A stretch of 64,000 nucleotides of DNA. Origin: Dyella flagellata (GTDB lineage: Bacteria; Pseudomonadota; Gammaproteobacteria; Xanthomonadales; Rhodanobacteraceae). The stretch lies in assembly GCF_030160275.1 (NCBI RefSeq), contig NZ_BSOA01000040.1, positions 34,568-98,567 on the forward strand. The letters are read 5' to 3'. This document shows, in pieces, positions 49,775-59,979 of this stretch (its first letter is position 1; every line of letters starts with the position of its first letter). The notes below the pieces were generated by a model. That model was given only the letters and a program-made list of their open reading frames with translations, ran no database searches and was not told the DNA's origin. Both the position numbers and the translations under genes were made by a program.

Positions 49775-52700
49775 TCACCGGCTCCTGCGCGTGTTGCTCC
49801 AATACTTCGCCTATCTGCGCCAGCAATTCGGCTTCCTGGTAGGGCTTGCCGAGGTACCGTTCCACGCCGATGTCGAAGGCGCGCTGGCGGTGCTTCTCGC
49901 CGGTACGCGAAGTGATCATGATGATCGGCACCTGGCACAGGCGCGGATCGGCCTTCATCTGCGTCGCCAGCTCGTAGCCGTCCATGCGTGGCATTTCGAT
50001 GTCCAGCAGCATCAGGTCCGGGACCCGCTCGTGCAGCTTTTCCAGCGCATCCAGGCCGTCCTTTGCGGTTTCAACCTCGTATTCGTGGCGTTCGAGCACG
50101 CGGCCGGTGACCTTGCGCATGGTGATCGAATCGTCCACCACCATGACCAGCGGGCGCACGCGTTGTTCTTCGACCGCCGGCGCCGTCGTGGCGTGATCCA
50201 GACCTTCGGCCAGACGCTGTTCGCGACGGGCCAGGCCATGACGCACCAGCGGCGCGAGATCGAGAATCACCAATACCGAGCCGTCGCCCATGATGGTGGC
50301 GCCCAGGATGCCGGGCACCGAACTCACCTGCGGGCCGACCGACTTCACCACGATTTCGCGCGAACCGATGACGGCGTCGACACGGATCGCGGCGCGCAGT
50401 TCGCCTGAACGGGTCAGCAGCAGCGGCAATTGCTCTTCATCGCTGATGCCCGGGACCAAGCCAAGCAACCCGGCCAGGTCATGGACCGCGTGCTCCTCGC
50501 CGTTGTAGTCGAACTGCGGGTTGTCCTGCGCCAGGCGCTCGGCCAATTCTTCCGGGCTGATGCGCGCGACGCCCTGCACCGAAGTCATCGGGATGGCGAA
50601 AGTGGACTCGCCGATGCGCACCAGGATCGCCTGGGTTACCGCGAGTGTGAACGGCAGACGCAGCACGAAGGTGGTGCCTTCGCCTTGGCGCGACTCGATC
50701 GCGAGCGAACCACCCAATGACTTGATCTCGCTGGCCACCACGTCCATGCCCACGCCACGGCCGGCGAGCTGAGTGACGGTGCTGGCGGTGGAGAAGCCGG
50801 TCTGCGTGATCAGTGCCAGCAACTGGTCGTCGGACAAGCGCGTTTCCGGACGGATCAGGCCACGTTCGATCGCGCGCCTGCGGATCGCTTCGCGATCCAG
50901 GCCGCGGCCGTCGTCGCTGACGCGAATCACTACTTCGGTAGCTTCGCGCGCTACGCGTATGCGTACCGAGCCTTCTTCCGGCTTGCCCGCCTTCAGGCGC
51001 TCTTGCGGCACCTCGATACCGTGCGCGACGGCGTTGCGCAGCATGTGCTCGAACGGCGCCTTGATACGGTCGAGCAGGTTGCGATCCATTTCGCCGTGCG
51101 CGCCTTCCACATACAGCTGCGCTTTCTTGCCTTCTTCCTGCGCTGCCTGACGCAGCGTGCGGCGCAGGTTCGGCACCATGGTGTCGAACGGCAGCATGCG
51201 GGTGCGCAGCAGGCCTTCCTGCAGTTCCGAGCTTACTCGTGACTGCTGGATCAGCAAGGTTTCGGCCTGGCGGGTCAGCTCGTCCAGCATGCCCTGGATC
51301 GACACCAAGTCAGATACCGATTCGGCCAGTGCGCGCGAATACTGTTGCAATTGCGAGAAACGATCGAGTTCGAGCGGATCGAACACGCTCATACCGCCTT
51401 CGCGGTGTTCGCGCTGGAAGCGCGCAATGATCTGCGCTTCGGTTTCGATTTCCAGCATGCGCAGCTGGCTGCGCAGACGCGATACAGTCTGTTCGAGTTC
51501 GACCAGGTTGAAGCGGTAAGCCGATACTTGCTGCTCCAGGCGCGAACGGTAGATCGCCACCTCGCCAGCGTGATTCACCAGGCTGTCGAGCAGTTCCGCG
51601 CGTACGCGGATCTGTTCCAGCGCGGTGCGTCCCGCCTCCTCGGCTTGCGACTGGTCTTCGACCGGCAATAGCGAAGGCAGCTCTTCCAGGCTTGCCGGCG
51701 CAGCCGGTGCCGGCGCCACAGCGACGGGTGCGGGCTCAGGTGCCGAGGTCGGAGCTTCGGCGACAGGTGCTAGCGGCTCCTGTCCGCCACCCTGCAGATG
51801 CGCAACCATGGCGTGCGGATACGCAATCGACTTGCCTTGCGAAACTCGCTGCACCAGGCCATGCATCTCGTCGAACGCGGCCTCCAGCGTACCGATCAGC
51901 GGAACGGTCTTGCTCGGATCAATGCCATGCGAGCGTTCCAGCAGGCTTTCCAGCGCGTGGCTGAGATCGCCCACCGGCGTGACGCCCGCGATGCGCGCAC
52001 CGCCCTTGAGGGTGTGCAGCGCACGCAAGAGACCGGCCATGTGCGAAACATCGGTCGGCTCGGCGTGCCATTTCGCCAGCGTACCGTCGGCATCGTCGAG
52101 AATCTCGCGCGCTTCCTCGCTGAAGATTTCCAGCAAGTCCGGATCGATGTGGCCGAAGCTCATCAGCTCGCCGGCCGGCACGCGTTCCACCGGTTGATGT
52201 TGGATCGGCGCTTCCGACGCAACCGGCTCCTCGTGCTGTGAAGCCTCGGCGACCGGCTCTGCAATCAGATCTTCGTGATGCGGAGTCTCAGCAACCGGCT
52301 CTGCAGGTAGCTCTTCGTGCAGCGGAGCCCTGGCAACCGGCTCTGCAGGCAGCTCTTCGTGCAGCGGAGCCCCGGCAACCGGCTCTGCAGGCAGCTCTTC
52401 GTGCAGCGAAGCCTCGGCGACCGGTTCTGCAGGCAGCTCTTCGTGCAGCGGAGCCTCGGCGACCGGTTCTTCGACAGACTCGTCGGAAGGCGCCTCGGCA
52501 GCGTGCTCCAAGTCATGCTCAGGTGCCTCCGGTTCAACGGCAGGCGTTGCTTCGGGCGCCGGCTCGTCGACGGGTGCATGCACGGATTCCTCGTGCACCG
52601 GCTCGTCGAGCAGTTCGTTCGCGACCGCGTGATCGAATTCCAGTGGATGCTCGATCGGCGCCGGCTCTTCGGTCCCCGGCTCGTCAGCGGCGCGTTCGGG

Positions 52701-55700
52701 CTCCAGCGCTTCCAGGCTGGCCAACAGCTCGGCGAACTCCATGTCTTCGGCGCTAGGCTCGGGTTCGCGATGAGGGGATGCCGGCTCGGCTTCGACCGGC
52801 TCCTCCGCCGCAAGCGCTTCGAGCAGCTCGGCGGTGTAATCATCCCCTGCGGCCACAGGAGCTTCGGTTGGCAGTTCAACGCTAGAGGGCGCCGGCTCTT
52901 CATCCTGCTGCTCGGCGGCAACGGGAGCCTGCTCTTCTTCCTGGTGTGCAACCGGTTCGGCAAGCTGCACCGGAGCCGGCGGCTCAAGCGGTGTCGGTTC
53001 GGCGGCATGCGGCTCGAACACCACGTGCGCCATCTGCGGTTCGGGCTGGTGATCGCGCAGTTCGGCGAGGCGCGCAATGATCGCCGAAGCATCCGGCAAC
53101 TGCGGATGCGCAGCGTCGAACTGCGCCATGACTTCGTCGACCACGTTCGCGCTCTGGCGCAACAGGCGCACACCTTCGCCCGACAGCGGTTCACCCACTG
53201 CGCGCAGGCGCTTGAGCAGGCTTTCCAATGGCGACAGCAGCTGAATCAGCACCGGAATGTCGACCATCGCGATGGCGCCATGCAGGGTGTGCACGGCGCG
53301 CAGCAGGCCATCTTCGACCGGCAGATCGCCCTCAGCGAAGGTCACCGCATTGCGGATGGTCTGCAGGTACTGCGCCACTTCGCTACGCAGGATTTCCAGC
53401 AGAACCGGATCGACCGGCGGGAGTACCGGCGCTTCGAGCACTTCGGTGGCCGGCACGACCACATCGAACGGCTGCGCGGCGGCAACCGAATGCTCGGTAT
53501 GCGTGGCGGTGGGAATCGTTTCGGCCGACACACGCGGCACGCGGCGACGCACCATATGACGTACGGTCTGGGTACCGCTGGTAGCAAACTGCTCCACGCT
53601 GGCCTGTTCGCCGGCGGCAAGATGATCGGCCGCCTGCATGATGCCGGTGAGCGGCGCCATGGGTACGGTGCCATCCTTCAACGCGGAGTACAACTGCGGC
53701 AAAGCATCGATGGCGTGGCCAACCACCGCCTGCACGCCGGCGTGCGGCGCGATGGTGCCATCCAGCACGCGATTGAGCATGTTTTCCACACGCCACGCGA
53801 ATTCGCCCAGCACGGCGGCACCGACCAACCGGCCCGAACCCTTGAGCGTGTGGAACGAGCGGCGGATCGGCGTGAGCTCGGCGGCCTGCGTAGGATCGAC
53901 CATCCACGCCTGCTGCGCTTGGCGCAGGTTGTTGATCTCTTCCTGCATTTCCTCCAGGAAGATCTCTCGTATGTCGTCGTCGATGCCTTCAGTGGTGGTC
54001 TGGAAGCCGGCGGTGGCGGCCAGCGGATCAACGCCGGACACCTGCTCTTCGACTTCTTCTTCGATCTCGATCCAGTCTTCGCCTTCCTGGGCCATCAGCG
54101 CAGGTGCGTGCGGCTCGGTTTCGGCCAAGTGCAGCCCGGTAACGTCATGTGCGATCGGGGCTGGTGTCTCACTGCTGCCGACGAACAAGGCGCTTGCGTC
54201 ATCGCCATGCGCGACGGTGACCGACTCGCTGAGCGCAGGCATCGATGCCGGCGCGAATGCATCCGCCGGAGCTGGAACCGCAGCCGGAGCAGCGGCTTCG
54301 GGTACGCTTTCCGGCGCCGCCTTGGGCAGCGGCGGCGGCCAGTAGCCCAGGCCACCCAGGCTGTGTTCGGCCACGTCCAGCACATGCTCAAGGCCGCCGC
54401 GGTGTTCGCTTGCCGCTTCGAGGTAGTACTCCAACGCCGCCAGGGCATCGGCGAGCTGATCCATTTGCGCGCTGCTGGGAATGCGCTTGTCGATGCACAG
54501 TTCGTTGCCGATAAAGCGGCCCACGCCCTCGGCGATCTGCGCCGAACGCGGCGAAGACAGCATGCGCATCGCGCCGGCTACTTCGTCCATCAGCTCCGGC
54601 ATGCCGACCAGCTGCTCGTGCTGCCAGCCCGATTCGACGAACGCGACGATACCGTTCTTGACCTTGCCGGTGTTGGTGACGGCTTCGCTCATCAGCGTGG
54701 CGAGGATGTGCCGCGCCTCACTGCGCGGCAGCATCGTCACCTTGTGTTCTTCCTCTGGCTGCGTTTCCGCACCCAGGCTCTCGATGTGGTCGTCCAGCGA
54801 CGCTTCCACATAGAGCAGTGCGCCGGCCACGTCGAGCAGCGACTCCTCGTCGGGACTGCGCAGGCGGTTGGCGACTTCTTCCAGCACGCGCCGCTGTTCG
54901 TTCACCACGCGGCGCGGCACATTGAGCGCGAGCATGCCGAGCGTATCGCCGACGCGCTCCAGCAATTCGGCCTGGGCACCTAGCTGGGCGGGGTCGGCGT
55001 CGCTTTGACGCAGGAACAGGTCCAGCGCTTCCTTTACGCGCAACAGGTCATCCTTCAACGCGCGCGCAACCGAATCGAGCAGCGCGCGATTGTGGCCGGC
55101 CATGGAGCCGCGCGCGTGTTCGACCTCGCTGGCCTCGGGCATCAGGCTGTCGAGGTTGTACGTCTGCGCAAGCTGCTGCATCTGCGGGCTGCGTTGCTTG
55201 GACTGCGCCACGATGTACAGCAGCTTGCGCGCGAGATCGTCCGCGTCACCACCCTGCATGGCGTCTTCGCCCTGCTCGATCAGCTGGCGAATGCTGCGAT
55301 CGACCTTGCCGATCAACTGACGCACGTCGGCGGCATAAGCCTTGAGCATGCCCTGGTCGAGGCCTTCCAGCACACCGGCGGTGATCCACCACAAGCGGCG
55401 ACCCGGCACGGTGCTGCAGCGCGCGGCGATCGCATTGAGCGCGTTGCGCATGCCGGTCAACTGCTGCGAACCGCCCTGGCCGCGGAACCAGGCAAGCAAT
55501 TGCTGTTGGAACCGCAGGCGCAGTTCATTGACCTCGCTCTTGCGGCGCTGGACATCGACCGGGCCGGCGGCGGCCGGCGCCTGTGGCGGCAGCGGCACCT
55601 CCAGATTGGGCGTAAACAACGCCGCTTCACTCAGCGCTTCCTGTTCACGGCTGGCGCGCAGCTCGTTGAGCAACGGCAGCAGCACCACCGGCACATCGCG

Positions 55701-56036
55701 ATGGCCGCTGGACAGACGCTCAAGGTAATCCGGCAACTGCATCAAGCCGCGCATCAGCGCGGCGTAGGCGTCCTCGCGATTGCGTATGTGGTCTTCGAGC
55801 AAGGAGATCGCGAGCGTCTCCATCTCCTCGGCAACCATCGCCGCACCGTACAGCTCGACCATGCGCAAGGTGCCTTGCACCTGGTGCAGGTTGTCGGCAC
55901 AGCCGCGCATGACGTCGCGATCGCCGGGATTGTCCACGTAGGACTCCAGCGCCTGTCGTGCGAGCGCAAGCGTCTCGTCAAGCTCGGGCTTGACCCACTG
56001 GAGCGTGGTGAAATCGATGTGGTCTTGAAGTCTCAT
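49767..56036 (-). CDS. chpA: ChpA: composite CheA-type histidine kinase of the type IV pilus chemosensory system
   Basis: A 2089-residue multi-HPt CheA. Order: a FimL-like N-terminal region with a degenerate HPt (LHQVQGTLRMV, His51); HPt domains with SFHTLKG (His729), AVHTLHG (His916) and ALHTLKG (His1341); an acidic Pro/Glu linker (about 1010-1290) containing five 14-residue tandem repeats; CheA dimerisation and ATPase core (N-box HMLRNAVAHG at about 1664, DDGRG 1708, GRGVGMD 1759); a CheW domain (about 1800-1940); and a C-terminal receiver (VMVVDDS, phospho-Asp in LLDIEMP at 2012, Lys in GKPY). P. aeruginosa ChpA has more phosphotransfer modules, so this is a shorter version. It phosphorylates PilG and PilH. 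Confidence 0.94.
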   Translation of the reverse strand: MRLQDHIDFTTLQWVKPELDETLALARQALESYVDNPGDRDVMRGCADNLHQVQGTLRMVELYGAAMVAEEMETLAISLLEDHIRNREDAYAALMRGLMQLPDYLERLSSGHRDVPVVLLPLLNELRASREQEALSEAALFTPNLEVPLPPQAPAAAGPVDVQRRKSEVNELRLRFQQQLLAWFRGQGGSQQLTGMRNALNAIAARCSTVPGRRLWWITAGVLEGLDQGMLKAYAADVRQLIGKVDRSIRQLIEQGEDAMQGGDADDLARKLLYIVAQSKQRSPQMQQLAQTYNLDSLMPEASEVEHARGSMAGHNRALLDSVARALKDDLLRVKEALDLFLRQSDADPAQLGAQAELLERVGDTLGMLALNVPRRVVNEQRRVLEEVANRLRSPDEESLLDVAGALLYVEASLDDHIESLGAETQPEEEHKVTMLPRSEARHILATLMSEAVTNTGKVKNGIVAFVESGWQHEQLVGMPELMDEVAGAMRMLSSPRSAQIAEGVGRFIGNELCIDKRIPSSAQMDQLADALAALEYYLEAASEHRGGLEHVLDVAEHSLGGLGYWPPPLPKAAPESVPEAAAPAAVPAPADAFAPASMPALSESVTVAHGDDASALFVGSSETPAPIAHDVTGLHLAETEPHAPALMAQEGEDWIEIEEEVEEQVSGVDPLAATAGFQTTTEGIDDDIREIFLEEMQEEINNLRQAQQAWMVDPTQAAELTPIRRSFHTLKGSGRLVGAAVLGEFAWRVENMLNRVLDGTIAPHAGVQAVVGHAIDALPQLYSALKDGTVPMAPLTGIMQAADHLAAGEQASVEQFATSGTQTVRHMVRRRVPRVSAETIPTATHTEHSVAAAQPFDVVVPATEVLEAPVLPPVDPVLLEILRSEVAQYLQTIRNAVTFAEGDLPVEDGLLRAVHTLHGAIAMVDIPVLIQLLSPLESLLKRLRAVGEPLSGEGVRLLRQSANVVDEVMAQFDAAHPQLPDASAIIARLAELRDHQPEPQMAHVVFEPHAAEPTPLEPPAPVQLAEPVAHQEEEQAPVAAEQQDEEPAPSSVELPTEAPVAAGDDYTAELLEALAAEEPVEAEPASPHREPEPSAEDMEFAELLASLEALEPERAADEPGTEEPAPIEHPLEFDHAVANELLDEPVHEESVHAPVDEPAPEATPAVEPEAPEHDLEHAAEAPSDESVEEPVAEAPLHEELPAEPVAEASLHEELPAEPVAGAPLHEELPAEPVARAPLHEELPAEPVAETPHHEDLIAEPVAEASQHEEPVASEAPIQHQPVERVPAGELMSFGHIDPDLLEIFSEEAREILDDADGTLAKWHAEPTDVSHMAGLLRALHTLKGGARIAGVTPVGDLSHALESLLERSHGIDPSKTVPLIGTLEAAFDEMHGLVQRVSQGKSIAYPHAMVAHLQGGGQEPLAPVAEAPTSAPEPAPVAVAPAPAAPASLEELPSLLPVEDQSQAEEAGRTALEQIRVRAELLDSLVNHAGEVAIYRSRLEQQVSAYRFNLVELEQTVSRLRSQLRMLEIETEAQIIARFQREHREGGMSVFDPLELDRFSQLQQYSRALAESVSDLVSIQGMLDELTRQAETLLIQQSRVSSELQEGLLRTRMLPFDTMVPNLRRTLRQAAQEEGKKAQLYVEGAHGEMDRNLLDRIKAPFEHMLRNAVAHGIEVPQERLKAGKPEEGSVRIRVAREATEVVIRVSDDGRGLDREAIRRRAIERGLIRPETRLSDDQLLALITQTGFSTASTVTQLAGRGVGMDVVASEIKSLGGSLAIESRQGEGTTFVLRLPFTLAVTQAILVRIGESTFAIPMTSVQGVARISPEELAERLAQDNPQFDYNGEEHAVHDLAGLLGLVPGISDEEQLPLLLTRSGELRAAIRVDAVIGSREIVVKSVGPQVSSVPGILGATIMGDGSVLVILDLAPLVRHGLARREQRLAEGLDHATTAPAVEEQRVRPLVMVVDDSITMRKVTGRVLERHEYEVETAKDGLDALEKLHERVPDLMLLDIEMPRMDGYELATQMKADPRLCQVPIIMITSRTGEKHRQRAFDIGVERYLGKPYQEAELLAQIGEVLEQHAQEPVNE
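52255..52464 (-). repeat. Five tandem 42-bp repeats within chpA
   Basis: Five in-frame 42-bp units (starts 52255, 52297, 52339, 52381, 52423) encode a 14-residue repeat of the type AEPVAEAPLHEELP in the linker before the last HPt. The three central units are nearly identical; the first is more diverged. It has the properties of a slippage-prone minisatellite. Confidence 0.92.
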
Positions 56037-56134
56037 GCGCCCCCCTCAGCGGCTGCGCTCTTGCGCGCTGACACAACCGTCGAGGCTGCCCTCTCGTGAA
56101 TGCCTAATAACACTTAAATCCAGCATCAACCGTC

Positions 56135-58168
56135 TCAACCCGGCAACTTGAAGTGCGCCACCGAACGGCGCAGGTCACTTGCCAGCTGAGCCAGATAACC
56201 AATCGATTCCGCCGTCTGGCTCGCGCCCTGCGACGTCTGCGAGGTGATCTCCTGAATCGCGTTCATGGATTGAGAAATATCCGTCGCAGCGATCGACTGC
56301 TGGCGCGCAGCGGCGGAAATGTTCTGAATCAGCGCGGACAAATCGTGCGATACGCGCTCGATGTCGCCCAGTGCGCTGCCGGCGTCCTCGGCCTTGCGGG
56401 CACCGGCCACCACTTCGGCGGTGGTCTGTTCCATCGAGTTCACCGCCTCGTTGGTATCGGACTGAATCGTCTGTACCAGCGTTTCGATTCGCTTCGTGGC
56501 GCTCGCGGAACGCTCCGCAAGGCGCTGTACTTCGTCCGCCACCACCGCGAAGCCTCGGCCCGCCTCACCCGCCGAAGCCGCCTGGATGGCAGCGTTCAGG
56601 GCGAGGATGTTGGTCTGCTCGGCGATGTCGTTGATCAGTTCCACGATCGAGCCGATTTCCTGCGAGGATTCACCCAGGCGCTTGATACGCTTGGACGTTT
56701 CCTGGATCTGGTCGCGAATCGAGTCCATGCCCGAGATGGTTTCGCGCACCACTTCGGCGCCACGCGAAGCGATTTGCACCGAGCGCTCGGCCACATCGGC
56801 CGATTCGGCGGAGTTCTTGGACACATCGTCCATCGAACTGGCGATCTGGTTGATCGCGGTGGTCGCCGTGCTGATGCGATGCGCCTGCGCCTTCGCCGCG
56901 TCGGCGAGGTGGCGCGCGGTGGTCTGCGTTTCCTGCGCCGAGGACGACACCTGCTCGGAGGTTTCGTTGATCGTCGTCACCAGGGTGCGCAATTCGTCGA
57001 TAGCGTAGTTCACCGAGTCGGCGATCGCGCCGGTGATGTCCTCGGACACGGTGGTTTTTACGGTCAGGTCACCTTCGGCGAGCGAACCCATTTCGTCCAG
57101 CAGGCGCATGATCGCCTCCTGGTTACGCTGGTTCAGCTCGGTACTCTCACGGAAGCGGCGGCGCTGGTCGCCCACCAGTTGGATAACCAGCAGGATGGCG
57201 AAGGCCACGGCGCCTAGCGCACCGACCACGCCCCAGCCCACGTTCGGGAACAGGCGGCGCACCGGCAGCTGACCGATCTGTTCGGCCAGGTCGTTCGCGC
57301 GCAGCAGCACGTTCTGCGAATCCAGCGAAGCCTGGTTGCCTGCGCTCTTCACTTCGGCCAGATTGCTGGCGGCGGCCGCCAACTTGGTGACCGGATCGCT
57401 GAGCTTGTCCCACTCGCCCTGCATCTGCGACAGGATCTTGCGCGCATTGGCGTCGCCCAGCTGCTGCACGCCCATGCTCTGGTTGCCTTGCAGCAGGCCC
57501 TTCAGCACTTCACCGTAGTTCTGCGCGTCGCGTGAAAGGCCGTCGGCGGATGCCTGGGCCGATTCGCCGCCCTGCAGCACTTCCTGCACGCGGCGGATGA
57601 CGCGGTCGGCCGTCAACATCTGGCGCGAGGCGCCCAGCATCTCGTCCGCGCTGGTGCCCTTGCGCTGCTGCAGGATGTTGACCACCTGCTCCATGTTGGA
57701 GTTGAGCAACGGCAACTGCTTGGAAAGATCGTCGGCGCGCTGCGTCGAATCGAGCACCACCGCCTTGTTGGAAAGGATCTTGCCGATGTCGTGATCGAGC
57801 TGCTTCCAGGCATCGGCCAGCTTGCTGACGGAACGGCCGGTAGTCGACGCGTTCTTGTCGGCATACGGCTTCATGCCGGTCTTGGTGTCGCCATTGACCA
57901 GGCGCTGCACGGCAGAATCGATGGTGTCGCGCGCGTTTTCGAGTTCGGCGAACGAATCGGGGTTACCACCGGAAGCTTCCAGCGCGTACTTGGCCGTCTG
58001 CTGCGACAGCACCTGGATCTGCGTGGTCAACGCGATCGCCTGGCGGTCTTCGCCGTTCTTGAGGTTGAGTAAGACGAAGTCGACGGCCGCGAAACCGATC
58101 GAAACCACCAGCAAGACGATCAGGATGGTATATCCCCGTTCCTTGCCGACGCCCCCTGTAATGCTCAT
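56135..58168 (-). CDS. pilJ: PilJ, chemoreceptor of the type IV pilus chemosensory system
   Basis: A 677-residue methyl-accepting protein. Membrane helices at about 13-33 and 311-333 (counting from ATG 58168) enclose a long periplasmic sensor; the HAMP region and signalling domain follow, with the tip [43 protein letters not shown] nearly identical to P. aeruginosa PilJ. The ATG at 58168 is favoured because GAGG lies 8 nt upstream and overlaps the alternative GTG at 58177. It lies between pilI and chpA; pilK is missing. Confidence 0.93.
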   Translation of the reverse strand: MSITGGVGKERGYTILIVLLVVSIGFAAVDFVLLNLKNGEDRQAIALTTQIQVLSQQTAKYALEASGGNPDSFAELENARDTIDSAVQRLVNGDTKTGMKPYADKNASTTGRSVSKLADAWKQLDHDIGKILSNKAVVLDSTQRADDLSKQLPLLNSNMEQVVNILQQRKGTSADEMLGASRQMLTADRVIRRVQEVLQGGESAQASADGLSRDAQNYGEVLKGLLQGNQSMGVQQLGDANARKILSQMQGEWDKLSDPVTKLAAAASNLAEVKSAGNQASLDSQNVLLRANDLAEQIGQLPVRRLFPNVGWGVVGALGAVAFAILLVIQLVGDQRRRFRESTELNQRNQEAIMRLLDEMGSLAEGDLTVKTTVSEDITGAIADSVNYAIDELRTLVTTINETSEQVSSSAQETQTTARHLADAAKAQAHRISTATTAINQIASSMDDVSKNSAESADVAERSVQIASRGAEVVRETISGMDSIRDQIQETSKRIKRLGESSQEIGSIVELINDIAEQTNILALNAAIQAASAGEAGRGFAVVADEVQRLAERSASATKRIETLVQTIQSDTNEAVNSMEQTTAEVVAGARKAEDAGSALGDIERVSHDLSALIQNISAAARQQSIAATDISQSMNAIQEITSQTSQGASQTAESIGYLAQLASDLRRSVAHFKLPG

Positions 58169-58261
58169 GTTCTTCACCTCATCCGTCTACTGCACCGACA
58201 CGCCAAACGTGTCGGTCAAGAATTTCACCGGGTACCGCTCGCACCAGCCAGCCGCCCATCA

Positions 58262-58807
58262 TCAGGTGGCCGCCTGGCGGAAATCGGGCGCGCGAACCAG
58301 CCTGCCCATGCTGAACAGCGCCAGCCGCTGCCCGTCCACTTCCACCCGGTCCTCAACGAAACGCGTCAGGCGAGGATCGTCCTCGCGCTCGGCGTCACGG
58401 CGCTGTTCCGCATCCACCGTACGCTGACCGAATACCTCATCCACCAGCAGTGCGACGCTGCCGCTGCCCTGGCGAACCACCAGCAGACGCGCGCGCTCGG
58501 AATGCAGCGTACGCTCGCTGAACAGGAAGCGGGCCATATCCACTACCGGCATCAGATTGCCGCGCACGTTCGCCACACCCAGCAACCACGGCTTGGTTCC
58601 GGGTACCGGCGTCAGCGTTGGCACTGCCAGCAGTTCGTTGATCTCGTCGATCGCGCTCACGAACAGGTAGCTGCCGGCGCGATAGCCGATACCACGCCAC
58701 AAACCCGGCGCTTCGAAACGCTCCTGCGTGCCGGATGCGTGCGCGAGCGAAAGCCGCTCGTAGCGGGCCAGGATCTCAAACGGCGACTGGGCGGCCGATA
58801 CAGTCAT
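58262..58807 (-). CDS. pilI: PilI, CheW-type adaptor
   Basis: A 181-residue CheW-domain protein (GIGYRAGSYLFVSAIDEINELLAVPTLTPVPGTKPWLLGVANVRGNLMPVVDMARFL ... LLVVRQGSGSVALLVDEVFGQRTVD). It bridges PilJ and ChpA. It starts 7 nt after pilH. Confidence 0.92.
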   Translation of the reverse strand: MTVSAAQSPFEILARYERLSLAHASGTQERFEAPGLWRGIGYRAGSYLFVSAIDEINELLAVPTLTPVPGTKPWLLGVANVRGNLMPVVDMARFLFSERTLHSERARLLVVRQGSGSVALLVDEVFGQRTVDAEQRRDAEREDDPRLTRFVEDRVEVDGQRLALFSMGRLVRAPDFRQAAT

Positions 58808-58814
58808 GCCCGCC

Positions 58815-59186
58815 TCACGCTGCCTTCGGCAGCAGCTCGTTGATGCATGAAAGCAGTTCCTTCTCGTTCACCGGCTTGGTGATGAAGGCCTTGGCACCCT
58901 GGCGCATGCCCCACACGCGATCGGTCTCCATCGACTTGGTGGTGATGATCACGATCGGTACATGGGCGGTGGCAGGATCGCGCGTAAGCGTGCGCGTGGC
59001 CTGGAAGCCATTCATGCCCGGCATGATGACGTCCATGATGACGAGGTCCGGCTTGGTGGCGCGCACGCGCTCGATGCCGTCCTCGGCATTGTTAACAGAG
59101 TCAACGCGATGCCCGGCCCGTTCCAGCAGCATGGAAAACACGCGCACGTCGGTGGGTGAATCGTCGATGATGAGGATATTGGCCAC
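58815..59186 (-). CDS. pilH: PilH, single-domain response regulator
   Basis: A 123-residue CheY-like protein (NILIIDDSPTDVRVFSMLLERAGHRVD, phospho-Asp in LVIMDVIMPGMNGFQATRTLTRD, Lys in FITKPVNEKELL). In P. aeruginosa PilH modulates pilus retraction and limits signalling through PilG. The start is taken at GTG 59186 just after an AAGGGGGAG ribosome site, which matches the family length; the frame extends to 59213 without a second ribosome site. Confidence 0.93.
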   Translation of the reverse strand: MANILIIDDSPTDVRVFSMLLERAGHRVDSVNNAEDGIERVRATKPDLVIMDVIMPGMNGFQATRTLTRDPATAHVPIVIITTKSMETDRVWGMRQGAKAFITKPVNEKELLSCINELLPKAA

Positions 59187-59219
59187 GGCTCCCCCTTTAG
59201 AGCTAATTATCACGAGCCT

Positions 59220-59624
59220 TCAGACCGTAGTGGCAACGTGTCGATGAATGGCTCCAAGCAATTCGTCGCGAGTGAACGGCTTGGTAAGGTACTGCTCCGC
59301 GCCGACAATGCGGCCGCGCGCCTTGTCGAACAGGCCGTCCTTCGAACTCAGCATGATCACTGGCGTCGCACGAAATTGCGGATTGTTCTTGATGAGAGCG
59401 CAGGTCTGATAACCATCCAGCCGCGGCATCATGATGTCCACGAAGATGATGGCTGGCTTCTGGTCGGAGATTTTGGCCAGCGCCTCGAAGCCGTCGACGG
59501 CGGTAAGCACCTCGCAGCCTTCTTTCTTCAGCAAGGTTTCCGCCGTGCGGCGGATGGTCTTGGAATCGTCAATCACCATGACCTTTAGACCGGCCAGGCC
59601 GTTCGTAGCTACATTCAAGTTCAC
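59220..59624 (-). CDS. pilG: PilG, single-domain response regulator
   Basis: A 134-residue CheY-like protein that matches P. aeruginosa PilG closely: GLKVMVIDDSKTIRRTAETLLKKEGC, PAIIFVDIMMPRLDGYQTCALIKNN, VIMLSSKDGLFDKARGRIVGAEQYLTKPFTRDELLGAI. It promotes pilus extension and raises cAMP through FimL in Pseudomonas. First gene of the pil-chp operon. Confidence 0.96.
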   Translation of the reverse strand: MNLNVATNGLAGLKVMVIDDSKTIRRTAETLLKKEGCEVLTAVDGFEALAKISDQKPAIIFVDIMMPRLDGYQTCALIKNNPQFRATPVIMLSSKDGLFDKARGRIVGAEQYLTKPFTRDELLGAIHRHVATTV

Positions 59625-59979
59625 TTAACCCCCCCTGCTGCCTGCCCCAGGCTCAGGTACGTCATCCGACAAGCAGCAAACGGGCCACTCACCGGACGCA
59701 GATGAAAAATTCCTGCTCAAGCTGTTCTTTGGGTGCCCGATCTATGTCGGGCGCTCCTCTGTTGCTGTTTACTGCCTGGCCGCTCTTCCGTCAAGGAAAA
59801 ATCGTTGTGGCGGGAGCGCTTACCATCCAAACCGCGAACACAAATGTGAAATAAAGACGCACAGTGACAGCTTCCGACAAGGGAGAGTCCTGCACCTGCC
59901 CAAATTTGCGCATGCCCACCCTTGTGAGTTCCCGACCACCTCGGCGAACATGCACGCCCCACTCCCTAGCGGAACCGCC
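59625..59979. other. Intergenic region between pilG and gshB
   Basis: A 355-nt divergent gap. It contains the pilG promoter candidate at 59766-59794, a small hairpin GCCCGA-TCTATG-TCGGGC (59737-59754 region) in its leader, and AT-rich sequence around 59840-59860. No small gene was recognised. Confidence 0.55.
59766..59794 (-). promoter_or_regulatory. Sigma-70 type promoter of the pil-chp operon
   Basis: On the minus strand TTGACG at 59789-59794, 17-nt spacer, TAAACA at 59766-59771, about 140 nt upstream of the pilG start. The -35 has 5 of 6 consensus bases; the -10 is weaker. Confidence 0.5.

Noticed and set aside
52255..52464. Tandem repeats considered as a CRISPR array
   Set aside because: The units are directly adjacent without spacers and encode a protein repeat in frame.
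52317..54983. An 888-residue plus-strand frame opposite chpA
   Set aside because: Antisense of the chpA HPt and linker region, low complexity, no ribosome site, no family.
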